Positions 45,476 to 55,381 are shown, counted from the stretch's first letter. The stretch is DNA of 61,919 nucleotides from Pelagibacteraceae bacterium AG-349-L17 (GCA_003278805.1 QCDC01000010.1:1-61919), one strand, 5' to 3'. Made by a program: numbers and translations. Notes: generated by a model not told the origin, from the letters alone.

Positions 45476-45607
45476 CTAAAAATTTGAAACTATTTTTAGA
45501 TCTTTATTTTGATTTTTAAAAAAATTTTTACCCATAACTGGTGCTGTGATCATTATTGACCAATAGATAAGAAGTATAAATACAGAAATTATTTTCATAG
45601 TATTCAT
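45476..45607 (-). CDS. possible small membrane protein
   Basis: 43 residues starting MNTMKIISVF, with one hydrophobic segment (about 5-25, ending TAPVMG) and a polar tail NFFKNQNKDLK. It lies alone in the gap between the SDR and the DUF3047 gene. The frame is the longest sensible one in this gap, but with no overlap or known relative it may be chance. Confidence 0.35.
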   Translation of the reverse strand: MNTMKIISVFILLIYWSIMITAPVMGKNFFKNQNKDLKIVSNF

Positions 45608-45687
45608 TTATCAATCAATATTGAATTAAGAATGTTTAAATTGTGACTGAATATTGAATTTATAAATAATTTATCTATAAGAAGATC

Positions 45688-46338
45688 ATGTTTAAGTTTT
45701 TTTATATTTTTATTACATCATTAATTTTTCTTAACTCTGCCCTGGCTGAAAACATGAATATTTTTAAATTTACAGAGCAAGAGCTTTCAGAACTCAATGT
45801 TCGTAAGGTGAGAGGAGCAGATAACAAAACAGTATATACTGTTGGATCAAATGAGAATGGTAATTTTTTAAAAGCAGTAGCTGATAACGCTGCTTCTGGC
45901 CTTGGAAAAGAGGTTAAAATCGATTTAAATAAAACACCCTTTATTAATATTACCTGGAAAATCGAGAAAGATTTGCAAGGCATTAATGAGAATTCAAAAA
46001 AAGGTCATGATTTTGCAGCTAGAGTTTTTGCTGTGAAAAAAACAGGAGCAACACCACTTTCAAATAGAGCAATTAATTACGTTTTTTCAAGCAATAGTGC
46101 TGTTGGCCAGAGTTGGCCAAGTCCTTATACAAAAAAATCAATAGACAATGTATTAGCAACTACAAGAGATAACCTGAATGTTTGGGTAACGGTTAAAGCC
46201 AATGTTAAAGAAGATTTTAAAAAATTTCATGATCTAGATGTGAATGAACTAGATGGTTTGGCTATAATGGCTGATACTGATAATTCTAAAATGAAATCAA
46301 TTTCTTATTTTCAGAATATTTATTTTTCAGCAGATTAA
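45688..46338 (+). CDS. DUF3047 domain exported protein
   Basis: 216 residues with a signal peptide ending SALA. The mature part matches DUF3047: a HDFAARVFAVKKTG strand pair, LSNRAINYVFSSN, and GQSWPSPYTKKSIDNVL, then DGLAIMADTDNS near the end. Members look like beta-sandwich carbohydrate-binding folds and are periplasmic; the role is unknown. It converges with a tiny membrane gene whose stop codon is adjacent. Confidence 0.85.
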   Translation: MFKFFYIFITSLIFLNSALAENMNIFKFTEQELSELNVRKVRGADNKTVYTVGSNENGNFLKAVADNAASGLGKEVKIDLNKTPFINITWKIEKDLQGINENSKKGHDFAARVFAVKKTGATPLSNRAINYVFSSNSAVGQSWPSPYTKKSIDNVLATTRDNLNVWVTVKANVKEDFKKFHDLDVNELDGLAIMADTDNSKMKSISYFQNIYFSAD

Positions 46339-46479
46339 TTAATATTTTAGATACTTTTTTAATCCAATACTTAAAAACGATAATAAAATAGCCGCGATAA
46401 CATCTGCGATTGGAATTGCATTTGGAAATCCAAAGTTCCATAAAATTACTCCGATTAACCAAATTATATAAATTTTCAT
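46339..46479 (-). CDS. small hydrophobic membrane protein
   Basis: 46 residues (MKIYIIWLIGVILWNFGFP start) with two hydrophobic stretches (about 3-17 and 22-38) and a lysine-rich end. Its stop codon abuts the DUF3047 stop. The composition, with Asn-Phe-Gly-Phe-Pro between helices, looks like a structured two-helix protein rather than a random frame. No family known to me. Confidence 0.55.
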   Translation of the reverse strand: MKIYIIWLIGVILWNFGFPNAIPIADVIAAILLSFLSIGLKKYLKY

Positions 46480-46536
46480 CTTAGATGTTATATCTTAGTT
46501 TCTATTAAATTTTTATTTATTTGATATTATCAATTT

Positions 46537-46950
46537 ATGCATAAAAACTTTACTCATAATGTTAAAGTATATTATGAGGACACAGATGCTGGTGGAGTCG
46601 TGTATTATGCTAATTATTTAAAATATTTAGAAAGAGCCAGAACTGAAGCGTTATCAACTATTGGATTAAGCAATACAAAAATAAAAAATGATTTTGGTGC
46701 TCTTATAATTGTTAAATCGTGCAATATTGAATATAAAAAATCTGCATATTTAGAAGATGATTTACAAATTAAATCTTTTGTAGACTCTACTTCAAAAACT
46801 TCTTTTTTAATGAATCAATCAATATTTAAAGATGAGGAATTGATCTTAGATGCTAAAATTCATCTAGTATTTATAAATGAAAAATTTAAGCCAGTTAAAA
46901 TTCCAGAAAAAATTTTATCAGACTTTCAACCCTATACTTCTAGTTCATAG
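46537..46950 (+). CDS. ybgC: acyl-CoA thioesterase, YbgC family
   Basis: 137 residues, hotdog fold. The diagnostic block YEDTDAGGVVYYANYLKYLERARTE (split here as YEDTDAGG, VVYYANYL and ERARTE) holds the catalytic Asp17. YbgC enzymes hydrolyse short acyl-CoA or acyl carrier protein esters and are usually first in the tol-pal cluster; tol genes are not here, so it is a detached copy. Its 3' end overlaps the glycosylase gene by 11 bases. Confidence 0.92.
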   Translation: MHKNFTHNVKVYYEDTDAGGVVYYANYLKYLERARTEALSTIGLSNTKIKNDFGALIIVKSCNIEYKKSAYLEDDLQIKSFVDSTSKTSFLMNQSIFKDEELILDAKIHLVFINEKFKPVKIPEKILSDFQPYTSSS

Positions 46951-47620
46951 ATATTTTTCTAGCTTTTTTAAATAAGTCTACAATCATTCTTTCAGATATA
47001 AGTTTAGTATTTACATTTCTAGGGCTAGGGTGATAACAGGCAATTAATTTAATATTTCCTGGTAGTAAATAGGATTTTCCGTGAATAAATTTTATCTTTT
47101 CTTTTAAATTGTATTTTTTTTTATAAAATTTAATACAATTATCAAATGCCACTTTTCCTAATGCAATAATAGTTTTTAATTTTTTTAAATTATAAATCTC
47201 GCTATCAAAGTATTTTGAACAATTATTAAGCTCTTCTATTTTAGGTTTGTCTCCTGGAGGAACACATTTTAAAATATTAGTTATATATGTTGATTTTAAT
47301 TTAAGACCATCATTTAGATTTTCTGAATTTGGTTGGTTCGAAATTTTAGCTTTAAATAAACATTTAAATAAAAAGTCTCCAGATTTATCTCCTGTGAAAG
47401 CTCTTCCTGTTCGTGTGCCACCATGTGCTGCTGGAGCTAATCCAATTATTAAAATTTTTGCATCAATTTCGCCAAAACCTGTAACTGGTTTTCCCCAGTA
47501 AATCTCATTTATATTTTGTTTTCTTTTTTCTGCTGAAATTTTTTTTACAAAATTAACAAGCCTTGGACATTTTTTACATTTAAGAATTGTTTTATTTAAA
47601 CTATCTATTTTAATATTCAT
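46940..47620 (-). CDS. uracil-DNA glycosylase, family 5 (UDGb)
   Basis: 226 residues. Motif 1 is GLAPAAHGG, followed by TRTGRAFTGDKSGDFL, and the late motif is CYHPSPRNVNT, as in type-5 UDG. Four Cys (CKKCPRL at 14-17, and later CVPPGD and CSKYF near 115 and 129) fit the iron-sulfur cluster of this class. It removes uracil and some other deaminated bases. It is divergent from the histidine phosphatase, with two bases between the start codons. Confidence 0.92.
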   Translation of the reverse strand: MNIKIDSLNKTILKCKKCPRLVNFVKKISAEKRKQNINEIYWGKPVTGFGEIDAKILIIGLAPAAHGGTRTGRAFTGDKSGDFLFKCLFKAKISNQPNSENLNDGLKLKSTYITNILKCVPPGDKPKIEELNNCSKYFDSEIYNLKKLKTIIALGKVAFDNCIKFYKKKYNLKEKIKFIHGKSYLLPGNIKLIACYHPSPRNVNTKLISERMIVDLFKKARKISMN

Positions 47621-47622
47621 AA

Positions 47623-48180
47623 ATGAAAATTTTAAATTATTTAGCTATAATATTTATATGTATTAATCCCTCAGTTAAAGCAGATTCAAATAAAACATTA
47701 ATTAATGAATTGCAAAAGGGTGGAAAATTAATTTTCATAAGACATGCTTATGCCCCTGGTGGTGGTGATCCAGATAATTTTGATATTAACGATTGTACAA
47801 CTCAAAGAAATTTAAGTGGTAGTGGTAGAGTTCAATCACAAAAAATTGGTAATTTTTTTAAGAAAAATAAAATTTCAATTGGACAAGTTTATTCTAGTGA
47901 ATGGTGTCGATGTAAAGAAACAGCATCTATTGCCTTTAAAGAATATGAAACTAAAAATTTTCTAAACTCATTTTTTAGTACAAAATTTGCTAATAATAGA
48001 AAAAAGCAAATAATTGATTTTGATAAATTTCTTAGTACTTGGGATAAAGATCAAAATTTAGTTTTTGTTACACATTATGTAGTGATTTCTGAAATTTTAA
48101 ATTACTCACCATCATCTGGAGAGATTGTTGTTTCGGATAAAAGTTTAAAAGTTATTGATACTTTAGAAATTGAATATTAA
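47623..48180 (+). CDS. histidine phosphatase family protein, exported
   Basis: 185 residues with a signal peptide (LAIIFICINPSVKA). The phosphoglycerate-mutase-like RHA motif is at about residue 39 (FIRHAYAPGGGDPDNF) and the second His is in VFVTHYV. The pattern NLSGSGRVQSQKIGNFF and YSSEWCRC fits the branch of periplasmic single-domain phosphatases. The natural substrate is unknown. Confidence 0.88.
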   Translation: MKILNYLAIIFICINPSVKADSNKTLINELQKGGKLIFIRHAYAPGGGDPDNFDINDCTTQRNLSGSGRVQSQKIGNFFKKNKISIGQVYSSEWCRCKETASIAFKEYETKNFLNSFFSTKFANNRKKQIIDFDKFLSTWDKDQNLVFVTHYVVISEILNYSPSSGEIVVSDKSLKVIDTLEIEY

Positions 48181-48191
48181 AGTAAATTATC

Positions 48192-48329
48192 ATGTCATCT
48201 AAAAGAGCAATGAGACAAGCACAAAAGCAAGCATACGCAAAGCATCGTTCAAATATTACAAATAGTAGATTTGAACTTAAGAAAAAATTTATTACCAAAA
48301 ACAAAGAAGAAAAAAAAAATAAAAACTAA
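48192..48329 (+). CDS. small basic protein
   Basis: 45 residues (MSSKRAMRQAQKQAYAKH start), almost all lysine, arginine, glutamine, asparagine and alanine, with a KKNKN end. It starts 11 bases after the phosphatase gene and its end overlaps the opposite gene by 4 bases. It could bind RNA or DNA, or the ribosome. The biased composition lowers confidence in coding, but the start has no better alternative. Confidence 0.45.
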   Translation: MSSKRAMRQAQKQAYAKHRSNITNSRFELKKKFITKNKEEKKNKN

Positions 48330-48748
48330 CTTTCTTGATCAAATTTCTCTATTTTTTTACAAGTAGAGATTTTAGATAAACTTTCGACATCATTCAAAAC
48401 AGCCTTAACAAATATTTCTGGTTTATCTTTTTCAAATAAAATTTGAGTATAAAATTGAGGATAACCATGTTTTAATGTAAGTATTTTTCCATCTTCCTCA
48501 TAAATATTTCTCACATAGGAGTTTTTCTTTTTAACGCTTAAATCGGTGATCTTGTGTTTTTGATAAGTTTTTTCATTATAAACGTAATTACGTGTCATAA
48601 TTAATTCATTAAGATTTAAAATATATTCATTTTTTAAAAAAACGTCCTCTTTATGATCACATTTGCTCAACACAATTATTTCTGAGTGAGAATTAAAGGA
48701 TATAAAAAAAAATGATAAAAAAAATATTAAAAACTTATTTTCTCTCAT
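48326..48748 (-). CDS. exported protein of unknown function
   Basis: 140 residues with a signal peptide ending SHS. The mature chain has Cys in SKCDHKEDV and STCKKIEK, possibly a disulfide. The middle holds a strand-rich pattern (LKHGYPQFYTQILFEKDKPEIF). No family recognised. Its start overlaps the preceding two-helix gene by 14 bases, so the two are likely expressed together. Confidence 0.65.
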   Translation of the reverse strand: MRENKFLIFFLSFFFISFNSHSEIIVLSKCDHKEDVFLKNEYILNLNELIMTRNYVYNEKTYQKHKITDLSVKKKNSYVRNIYEEDGKILTLKHGYPQFYTQILFEKDKPEIFVKAVLNDVESLSKISTCKKIEKFDQES

Positions 48749-48908
48749 TCTTATCTACAAAAAATAAAGCTATAATAAATATTACAGTCCATGCAAATAC
48801 AGACAATGTTTTAAAAGGGGTGGTATCTGCTCCCCAAACATCAAAGAATAAAGCACCAATAATTATACCTATAGCATAGATAATACTTACAATTTTAACT
48901 TTACTCAT
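48735..48908 (-). CDS. small two-helix membrane protein
   Basis: 57 residues (MSKVKIVSIIYAIG start) with hydrophobic segments at about 5-22 and 34-51, joined by WGADTTPFK. It overlaps the following gene by 14 bases and lies 8 bases after the DUF1289 gene, in one three-gene row. That packing supports a real gene. Function unknown; the shape recalls small DoxX- or YqaE-like proteins but no motif fits. Confidence 0.6.
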   Translation of the reverse strand: MSKVKIVSIIYAIGIIIGALFFDVWGADTTPFKTLSVFAWTVIFIIALFFVDKNERK

Positions 48909-48916
48909 ATTTTATA

Positions 48917-49168
48917 TTACTCTTTGATTAAGTTTTTCTTGAAAAGAGACATCCCATTCTTAATTTTATAAGAGTAAGATTCTTTAAAACTCTCAAGCTG
49001 CCAACCACTAAGTCTTTTTTCAATTTCAATTATATTTTCTTTTTTCCAATTATCAGTTGTTTCTTCTAGCTTCCAAAGTCGTTTTTCTTCATTACTTCTT
49101 CCACAACCATAACAATAGCCTGTTGATGGATCAGTTTTACATATACTTATGCAAGGTGAAATAATCAT
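48917..49168 (-). CDS. DUF1289 family protein
   Basis: 83 residues. The DUF1289 pattern is clear at the N-terminus: SPCISICKTDPSTGYCYGCGRSNEE, here read as SPCISICK, then TGYCYGCGR, with four Cys probably binding a metal, and a W at about residue 32. Members are widespread in proteobacteria; no role is established. The start is the first ATG and gives the family N-terminus. Confidence 0.88.
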   Translation of the reverse strand: MIISPCISICKTDPSTGYCYGCGRSNEEKRLWKLEETTDNWKKENIIEIEKRLSGWQLESFKESYSYKIKNGMSLFKKNLIKE

Positions 49169-49268
49169 TTTTTTAAATTAGTATAAATTTTAATAGATAA
49201 ATAGATAATTTTTTAACAATTGTCATTGGACAAATAGTTTCAATAATATATAAAATCTCGTAATTTGT

Positions 49269-49353
49269 GGGGCGATGGCGGAATTGGTAGACGCGTTGGT
49301 CTTAGGAACCAATATGGCAACATGTGAAGGTTCGAGTCCTTTTCGCCCTACCA
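49269..49353 (+). tRNA. tRNA-Leu (UAG)
   Basis: 85 bases including CCA. The anticodon loop is CTTAGGA between paired arms TTGGT and ACCAA, giving anticodon TAG. The long variable arm and the D-arm GCG...GCG fit leucine. The T-loop is TTCGAGT. The first acceptor pair is G1 with U72, a wobble, which is unusual. It sits 11 bases before the tig start codon. Confidence 0.95.
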
Positions 49354-49363
49354 TTAAAATATT

Positions 49364-50800
49364 ATGAAAGTTACTGTAGAAAATAAAAAAGGTTTAAGTA
49401 AAGACCTTAAAGTTTTTGTCGATAAAGAGACAATGAACTCTTATATGGATGAAAAATATGAAGAAATCAAAGGTACTGTTAATCTTAAAGGATTTAGACC
49501 AGGTAAAGTTCCAAAAGAAATTTTAAAAAGACAATTTGGTAAAGCAGTTTTTGGAGAAGTTTTAGACAAAGTTTTAAAAGAAACATCTACAAAAGCATTA
49601 GAAGAAAATAAAATTAAACCAGCTGGTCAACCAAAGCTTGATTTAAAGACATACGGTGAAGACAAAGATCTTGAGTATGTTTTATCAGTAACAGAATTAC
49701 CAAAAGTAGAAATCAAATCTTTAGAAAATATTAAATTTGATGAATACTTAGTCAAAATTGATGATAGTGAAACAGATAAAAGAATAAAAGATATAGCTAA
49801 AAACCAACCAAATTTCAAAGAAGTTAGCGCTAATACAAAAGCTAAAAAAGGTGATTTAGTCTCTTTAGATTACAAAGCAACAGTTGATGGTAAAGATTTT
49901 AAAGGAAGTGAAGGAAAGAATACTCAGTTAACTTTAGGTAAAGACTTATTTTTAAAAGGCTTTGATGAACAATTAATTGGAGTTAAAAAAGATGATGAAA
50001 AAGTTGTAGAGGCAACTTTGCCAGAAAATTTTCCAGAAAAAGAATTAGTAAATAAAATAGCTAAATTTAATTGTAAAATTTTAAGTGTTAAGCAATCAGA
50101 AGAGGTAAAAATTGATGATGATTTTGCAAAAAATTTAGGGGCAAAAGATTTAAAAGATTTAAAAACGTTAATCTCCAAACAAATTAATGATGAATATAAA
50201 AACTCTCTGAATCAATTATCTAAAAATCAAATTTTAAAAGAAATAGAGCAAATTAAAGTAGATGAAGTTCCTGAAAATTTAGTTGAAGAAGAAGTAAAAA
50301 TTCTTTCACAAGGTATGTCTGAAGAAGAAGCTAAAAAAAATAAAAAAAATTTTGAGAAAAAAGCAAAAACAAGAATTAAAACTGGATTAATTCTAAATGA
50401 GTTTGGTGAAAAAAATCAAATTAAAGTTTCTGAGCAAGAAATTCAAGCTGAAGTTCAAAAACAATTAAGAATGATGCCTGGTCAAGAAAAAATGGTTATG
50501 GATTTTTATCAAAAAAATCCATCTGCATTAGCGAGTTTAAGAGGAACCGTCTATGAAGAAAAAATTTTGAATTTAATTAAAGAAAAGGGTAAAGCAAATA
50601 AGAAAGAAATTTCAAAAGAGGATGCTGAAAAGATTTTAAAAGAAGCTCATCAACATGACCATGATCATGGTCATGGAGAAGAAAAAAAAGAAGCTAAGAA
50701 AAAATCACCCACAACATCTGCTAAAGAAAAAAAACCAGTAACTAAAAAGGCAAAATCAAAGCCAGCAGCAAAAAAGACAAAAAAAGTTAGCAAAAAGTAA
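49364..50800 (+). CDS. tig: trigger factor
   Basis: 478 residues. The ribosome-binding signature is [17 protein letters not shown] (about 46-62), the peptidyl-prolyl isomerase domain lies at about 150-240 ([26 protein letters not shown]), and the C-terminal chaperone domain follows. The last 50 residues are an odd tail: a His-Asp-Gly run near 430-437 and then lysine- and alanine-rich residues, beyond the usual E. coli end (432). It holds nascent chains at the ribosome exit. tig-clpP-clpX-lon is a classic proteostasis cluster. Confidence 0.95.
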   Translation: MKVTVENKKGLSKDLKVFVDKETMNSYMDEKYEEIKGTVNLKGFRPGKVPKEILKRQFGKAVFGEVLDKVLKETSTKALEENKIKPAGQPKLDLKTYGEDKDLEYVLSVTELPKVEIKSLENIKFDEYLVKIDDSETDKRIKDIAKNQPNFKEVSANTKAKKGDLVSLDYKATVDGKDFKGSEGKNTQLTLGKDLFLKGFDEQLIGVKKDDEKVVEATLPENFPEKELVNKIAKFNCKILSVKQSEEVKIDDDFAKNLGAKDLKDLKTLISKQINDEYKNSLNQLSKNQILKEIEQIKVDEVPENLVEEEVKILSQGMSEEEAKKNKKNFEKKAKTRIKTGLILNEFGEKNQIKVSEQEIQAEVQKQLRMMPGQEKMVMDFYQKNPSALASLRGTVYEEKILNLIKEKGKANKKEISKEDAEKILKEAHQHDHDHGHGEEKKEAKKKSPTTSAKEKKPVTKKAKSKPAAKKTKKVSKK

Positions 50801-50832
50801 TCTCAAGTTGTATAAGTAGAACGAATCAACTT

Positions 50833-51444
50833 ATGACAACAAAATTATCAGAACACATGAGCAATCTTGTACCTATGGTTGTTGAACAATCGAGCAAAGG
50901 TGAAAGAGCTTATGATATTTATTCAAGGCTACTTAAAGAAAGAATTATTTTTTTAACAGGTCAAATCAATGACAATATTGCATCTTTAGTTACAGCCCAA
51001 TTACTATTTTTAGAGGCAGAAGATCCAAAAAAAGAAATCTATTTATACATAAATAGTCCAGGAGGTTTAGTTACAGCAGGTCTTGGTATTTATGACACAA
51101 TGCAATATGTGAAACCAGATATTTCTACTTTATGTATTGGTCAAGCAGCTTCAATGGGTTCTTTTTTATTGGCTGCCGGCACTAAAGGAAAAAGATTTTC
51201 ATTACCAAACTCAAGAATAATGGTTCACCAACCATCAGCAGGTTTTCAAGGTCAGGCAACTGATATTGAAATTCATGCTAACGAAGTTTTGTCCTTAAAG
51301 AAAAGACTTAATGAAATTTATTCTAAGCATACCGGAAAAAGTGTTGAAGAAATAAAGTCTGCTCTTGAAAGAGATAATTTCATGACAGCAGATGTCGCAC
51401 AATCTTTTGGTCTTATTGACGAAGTAGTAGAAAAAAGATCTTAA
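50833..51444 (+). CDS. clpP: ATP-dependent Clp protease proteolytic subunit
   Basis: 203 residues with catalytic Ser107 ([10 protein letters not shown]) and His132 ([11 protein letters not shown]). The N-terminus [20 protein letters not shown] is typical. Fourteen copies form the peptidase chamber that works with ClpX, encoded 92 bases later. The intervening gap has no strong terminator, so one transcript is likely. Confidence 0.96.
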   Translation: MTTKLSEHMSNLVPMVVEQSSKGERAYDIYSRLLKERIIFLTGQINDNIASLVTAQLLFLEAEDPKKEIYLYINSPGGLVTAGLGIYDTMQYVKPDISTLCIGQAASMGSFLLAAGTKGKRFSLPNSRIMVHQPSAGFQGQATDIEIHANEVLSLKKRLNEIYSKHTGKSVEEIKSALERDNFMTADVAQSFGLIDEVVEKRS

Positions 51445-51536
51445 TACACAATATATTGAGTCATAATTAATCGAAACTTGATATGTGTGAGTCTTATATA
51501 ATAAAGTAATTAAATTGATTCGTTATAAAAATTAAA

Positions 51537-52805
51537 ATGACAACAAATAATAAAAATATTCTTTACTGTTCTTTCTGTGGAAAGAGTCAACATGAAGTAA
51601 GAAAGTTGATTGCTGGTCCAACTGTTTTCATCTGCGATGAATGTGTTGAGCTATGTATGGACATAATTAAAGAAGAGAGCAAAGATACTTTTGTAAAACA
51701 TCAAGATGGTCTTCCATCCCCAAAGGAAATTTGTTCAGTATTAGATGATTATGTAATTGGTCAAGCTCATGCAAAGAAAGTATTATCTGTTGCAGTACAC
51801 AATCATTACAAAAGATTAAATTATGAAAGCAAAACAAGTAAAAATGTTGAGCTATCTAAATCTAATATACTTTTAGTGGGTCCTACAGGTTGTGGAAAAA
51901 CATTGCTTGCACAAACCCTTGCTAGAATTCTAGACGTTCCATTTACAATGGCTGATGCAACTACTCTAACAGAAGCAGGTTATGTTGGAGAGGATGTTGA
52001 AAATATTATTTTAAAATTGTTGCAAGCATCTGACTATAATGTTGAAAAAGCTCAAAGAGGAATAGTTTATATTGATGAGGTTGATAAAATAAGCAGAAAA
52101 TCTGAAAACCCATCGATTACAAGAGATGTTTCTGGTGAAGGTGTTCAGCAAGCTCTTCTTAAAATAATGGAAGGTACAGTTGCGAGTGTTCCACCTCAAG
52201 GAGGTAGAAAACATCCTCAACAAGAATTTTTACAAGTAGATACAACAAATATTTTGTTTATTTGTGGTGGTGCTTTTGCAGGACTTGATAAAATTATTTC
52301 TCAAAGAGACAAGGGAACATCAATTGGTTTTGGTGCAGATGTTAAAAATACTCAAGATAAGAAAACTGGTGAATGGATGAAAGGACTAGAGCCAGAAGAT
52401 TTATTAAAATTTGGATTAATCCCAGAATTTATTGGAAGACTTCCAATGATAGCAACACTTGAAGATTTAGATGAAAAATCTTTAATAAAAATATTACAAG
52501 AACCAAAAAATTCATTAACAAAACAATATCAAGAACTGTTTAAATTAGATGGTGCCAAACTAACATTTAAAGAAAATGCCCTAAAAGAAATAGCGCAAAA
52601 AGCTATTAGCAAAAAAACTGGAGCAAGAGGTTTAAGATCGATTCTAGAAAACATTTTGTTGAAAACAATGTACGATCTTCCGAGTCAAGATAATATTGAA
52701 GAAGTTATTGTTGATGCTGGTGCTGCAAAAGGACAATCACAACCAATCTTAGTACATGCTAAAGGTGACAATAAATCTAAGTCAAATAAGACCACAGCGG
52801 CTTAA
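51537..52805 (+). CDS. clpX: ATP-dependent Clp protease ATP-binding subunit ClpX
   Basis: 422 residues. The zinc-binding domain has Cys11, Cys14, Cys33 and Cys36; Walker A is GPTGCGKT (about 117-124), Walker B is [10 protein letters not shown], and a RGLRSILE sensor-2 block is near the end. The pore loop region GYVGEDVE is present. It unfolds proteins and feeds them to ClpP. Confidence 0.97.
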   Translation: MTTNNKNILYCSFCGKSQHEVRKLIAGPTVFICDECVELCMDIIKEESKDTFVKHQDGLPSPKEICSVLDDYVIGQAHAKKVLSVAVHNHYKRLNYESKTSKNVELSKSNILLVGPTGCGKTLLAQTLARILDVPFTMADATTLTEAGYVGEDVENIILKLLQASDYNVEKAQRGIVYIDEVDKISRKSENPSITRDVSGEGVQQALLKIMEGTVASVPPQGGRKHPQQEFLQVDTTNILFICGGAFAGLDKIISQRDKGTSIGFGADVKNTQDKKTGEWMKGLEPEDLLKFGLIPEFIGRLPMIATLEDLDEKSLIKILQEPKNSLTKQYQELFKLDGAKLTFKENALKEIAQKAISKKTGARGLRSILENILLKTMYDLPSQDNIEEVIVDAGAAKGQSQPILVHAKGDNKSKSNKTTAA

Positions 52806-52865
52806 TATCCTTAATAAGTAATAAATACCTATTGCATTATAAAATATAATATCCATATTGTTTAT

Positions 52866-55244
52866 ATGGATGTTAAAATTTCACTGCCCTTACTCCCATT
52901 GAGAGACATTGTAGTCTTTCCAAGTATGGTGATCCCTTTATTTGTAGGAAGAGATAAATCTATTTCAGCACTTAATGAAGTGATGAAAAAAGATAAAAAA
53001 ATTATTTTAGTAACTCAAAAAAATTCAGAAATTGATGATCCTAAAAAAACAGATGTATTTATGTATGGTTGTGAAGGAAGCATTTTACAACTATTAAAGC
53101 TTCCTGACGGAACTGTTAAGGTTTTAGTTGAAGGTATTAAAAGAGTAAAAATTTTAGACTTTCAGGATAATGAAAAGTTTATAACATGTGATTATTCACA
53201 CTATAACGATGTTTCACCTAAAGATGAGGATTTATTTCCTTTAGCTGCTACAGCTTTAAGAAGATTAGAAAAATTAACATCTATAAATAAAAAAATTTCT
53301 AATGAAACCATAAATACAATTAAACAATTAAAAGACCCTTCACAAATTGCAGATAATATTGCATCTCACATAACAGCTACTATTTCTGAAAAACAGCAAA
53401 TTTTTGAAACTGTTGATGTAAAGAAAAGATTAAACGCCATTATTAAAATAATGGAAAATGAAACGAGTATTATTGGTGTTGAAAAAAGAATAAGGGGCAG
53501 AGTTAAAACCCAGATGGAAAAAACACAAAGAGAGTATTATTTAAATGAGCAACTAAAAGCTATTCAAAAAGAACTTGGTGAAATTGAAGATGGTAAAGAT
53601 GAAACAACTAGTCTGAATAAAGCAATTACAAAAGCGAAGATGCCTAAAGAGGTAGAAAAGAAATGCTTACAAGAATTAAAGAAATTAAAAAATATGAGTC
53701 CTATGTCTGCAGAGGCAACAGTTGTGAGAAATTATTTAGATTGGATGACTGAACTGCCATGGCATAAAAAAAGTGAAGTAGATATAGATTTAAAGAAAGC
53801 TCTAGATATTCTTGACAAAGACCACTTTGGATTAGAAAAAGTTAAAGAGAGAATAATAGAATTTTTAGCTGTTCAAAAAAGAATGGAAAAAATTAAAGGA
53901 CCAATTTTATGTTTAGTTGGACCTCCAGGTGTTGGAAAAACTTCTTTAGGAAAATCAATTGCAAAAGCTACAAATAGGGAATTTGTTAGAATGTCAGTTG
54001 GTGGAATGAGAGACGAAGCAGAAATACGTGGACACAGAAGAACGTATATCGGATCTCTTCCTGGTAAAATTATTCAAATGATGAAAAAAGCAGGGACTAA
54101 AAATCCATTAATTTTGTTAGATGAAATAGATAAAATAGGAAATGATTATAGAGGTGATCCATCTTCAGCATTATTAGAAGCTCTAGATCCCGAACAGAAC
54201 ACAGCATTTAATGATCATTATCTAGAAGTTGATTATGACTTATCTGATGTGATGTTTGTAACAACTGCTAATACTTTAAACATTTTACCTCCTTTATTAG
54301 ACAGAATGGAAGTAATTAGATTAGCGGGTTACACTGAGGATGAAAAAATTAGTATCGCAAAAAAGTATTTATTACCAAAACAAATTAAAGATAACGGTGT
54401 CAAAGAAAAAGAAATGAAACTGGATAATGATATTATAAAAGAAGTTATTAGAGGATATACAAAAGAGTCAGGTGTAAGAAATCTTGAAAGGGAAATTTCT
54501 AAACTTGCAAGAAAAGTTGTTAAAAAAATTGTTGCAGGTGAAGAAAAAGAAGTTGGAATAAATAATAAAAATTTATCTGATTTTTTAGGTGTCCCTAAGT
54601 TTAAGTTTGGAGAATTAGAGTCTGAAAATAGAGTAGGTATAGTAACAGGACTTGCTTGGACTGAGTATGGTGGAGAAATTTTAAAAATTGAAACCGTTAC
54701 AATGCCTGGTAAAGGGAGAATGCAAATCACTGGTAAATTAGGAGACGTAATGCAGGAGTCGGTAAAGGCTGCAAAATCTTTTGTAAGATCAAAATGTTTA
54801 GAGTATGGAATTATTCCACCTATTTTTGAGAAAAAAGATTTTCATATTCATGTTCCTGAAGGAGCTACACCAAAAGATGGCCCATCTGCTGGTATTGGAA
54901 TGGTAACATCGATAGTCTCGTCAATTACCAACATTCCTGTTCGAAGAGATGTTGCTATGACTGGTGAAGTTACTCTTACAGGTCAAGTATTGCCAATTGG
55001 TGGTTTGAAAGAAAAATTATTAGCAGCACACAGAGCAGGAATAAAAGAAGTTTTAATTCCTAAAGAGAATGAAAAAGATTTAGTCGATATGCCTAAGAAA
55101 ATTATAGACGATATTAAGATTACTCCAGTTGAATATGCTGATCAGGTTATAAAAATAGCTTTGACAAAAGAACTTAAACCTACAGAGTGGGTTGAGGTCG
55201 ATATATCTAAAAAAGACGAAAAATCTCAAGCTAGTATTCAATAA
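52866..55244 (+). CDS. lon: ATP-dependent protease Lon
   Basis: 792 residues, the three-part LonA form: N-terminal substrate domain from LPLLPLRDIVVFP, AAA+ domain with Walker A GPPGVGKTS (about 355-363) and Walker B ILLDEIDKI, and the protease domain with Ser674 in KDGPSAGIGM and the partner Lys in GGLKEK. It degrades damaged and regulatory proteins. The gene ends 49 bases before tRNA-Val; no hupB follows, unlike many proteobacteria. Confidence 0.97.
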   Translation: MDVKISLPLLPLRDIVVFPSMVIPLFVGRDKSISALNEVMKKDKKIILVTQKNSEIDDPKKTDVFMYGCEGSILQLLKLPDGTVKVLVEGIKRVKILDFQDNEKFITCDYSHYNDVSPKDEDLFPLAATALRRLEKLTSINKKISNETINTIKQLKDPSQIADNIASHITATISEKQQIFETVDVKKRLNAIIKIMENETSIIGVEKRIRGRVKTQMEKTQREYYLNEQLKAIQKELGEIEDGKDETTSLNKAITKAKMPKEVEKKCLQELKKLKNMSPMSAEATVVRNYLDWMTELPWHKKSEVDIDLKKALDILDKDHFGLEKVKERIIEFLAVQKRMEKIKGPILCLVGPPGVGKTSLGKSIAKATNREFVRMSVGGMRDEAEIRGHRRTYIGSLPGKIIQMMKKAGTKNPLILLDEIDKIGNDYRGDPSSALLEALDPEQNTAFNDHYLEVDYDLSDVMFVTTANTLNILPPLLDRMEVIRLAGYTEDEKISIAKKYLLPKQIKDNGVKEKEMKLDNDIIKEVIRGYTKESGVRNLEREISKLARKVVKKIVAGEEKEVGINNKNLSDFLGVPKFKFGELESENRVGIVTGLAWTEYGGEILKIETVTMPGKGRMQITGKLGDVMQESVKAAKSFVRSKCLEYGIIPPIFEKKDFHIHVPEGATPKDGPSAGIGMVTSIVSSITNIPVRRDVAMTGEVTLTGQVLPIGGLKEKLLAAHRAGIKEVLIPKENEKDLVDMPKKIIDDIKITPVEYADQVIKIALTKELKPTEWVEVDISKKDEKSQASIQ

Positions 55245-55293
55245 TAATTAATTTACATTATTTAAGTGTTGATGTAATAAGTAGCCTTGTTTT

Positions 55294-55369
55294 GGGCGGT
55301 TAGCTCAGTTGGTAGAGCATCTCGTTTACACCGAGGGGGTCAAAGGTTCGAGTCCTTTACTGCCCACCA
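55294..55369 (+). tRNA. tRNA-Val (UAC)
   Basis: 76 bases including CCA. Acceptor GGGCGGT pairs with ACTGCCC (one G-U). The anticodon loop TTTACAC gives TAC for valine. D-arm GCTC/GAGC and T-loop TTCGAGT are regular. Confidence 0.97.
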
Positions 55370-55381
55370 AAACAACAAAGT

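Noticed and set aside
54329..54730. 133-residue antisense frame in lon
   Set aside because: Shadow of the Lon AAA+/protease junction; Ser- and Phe-rich composition is typical of complement frames.
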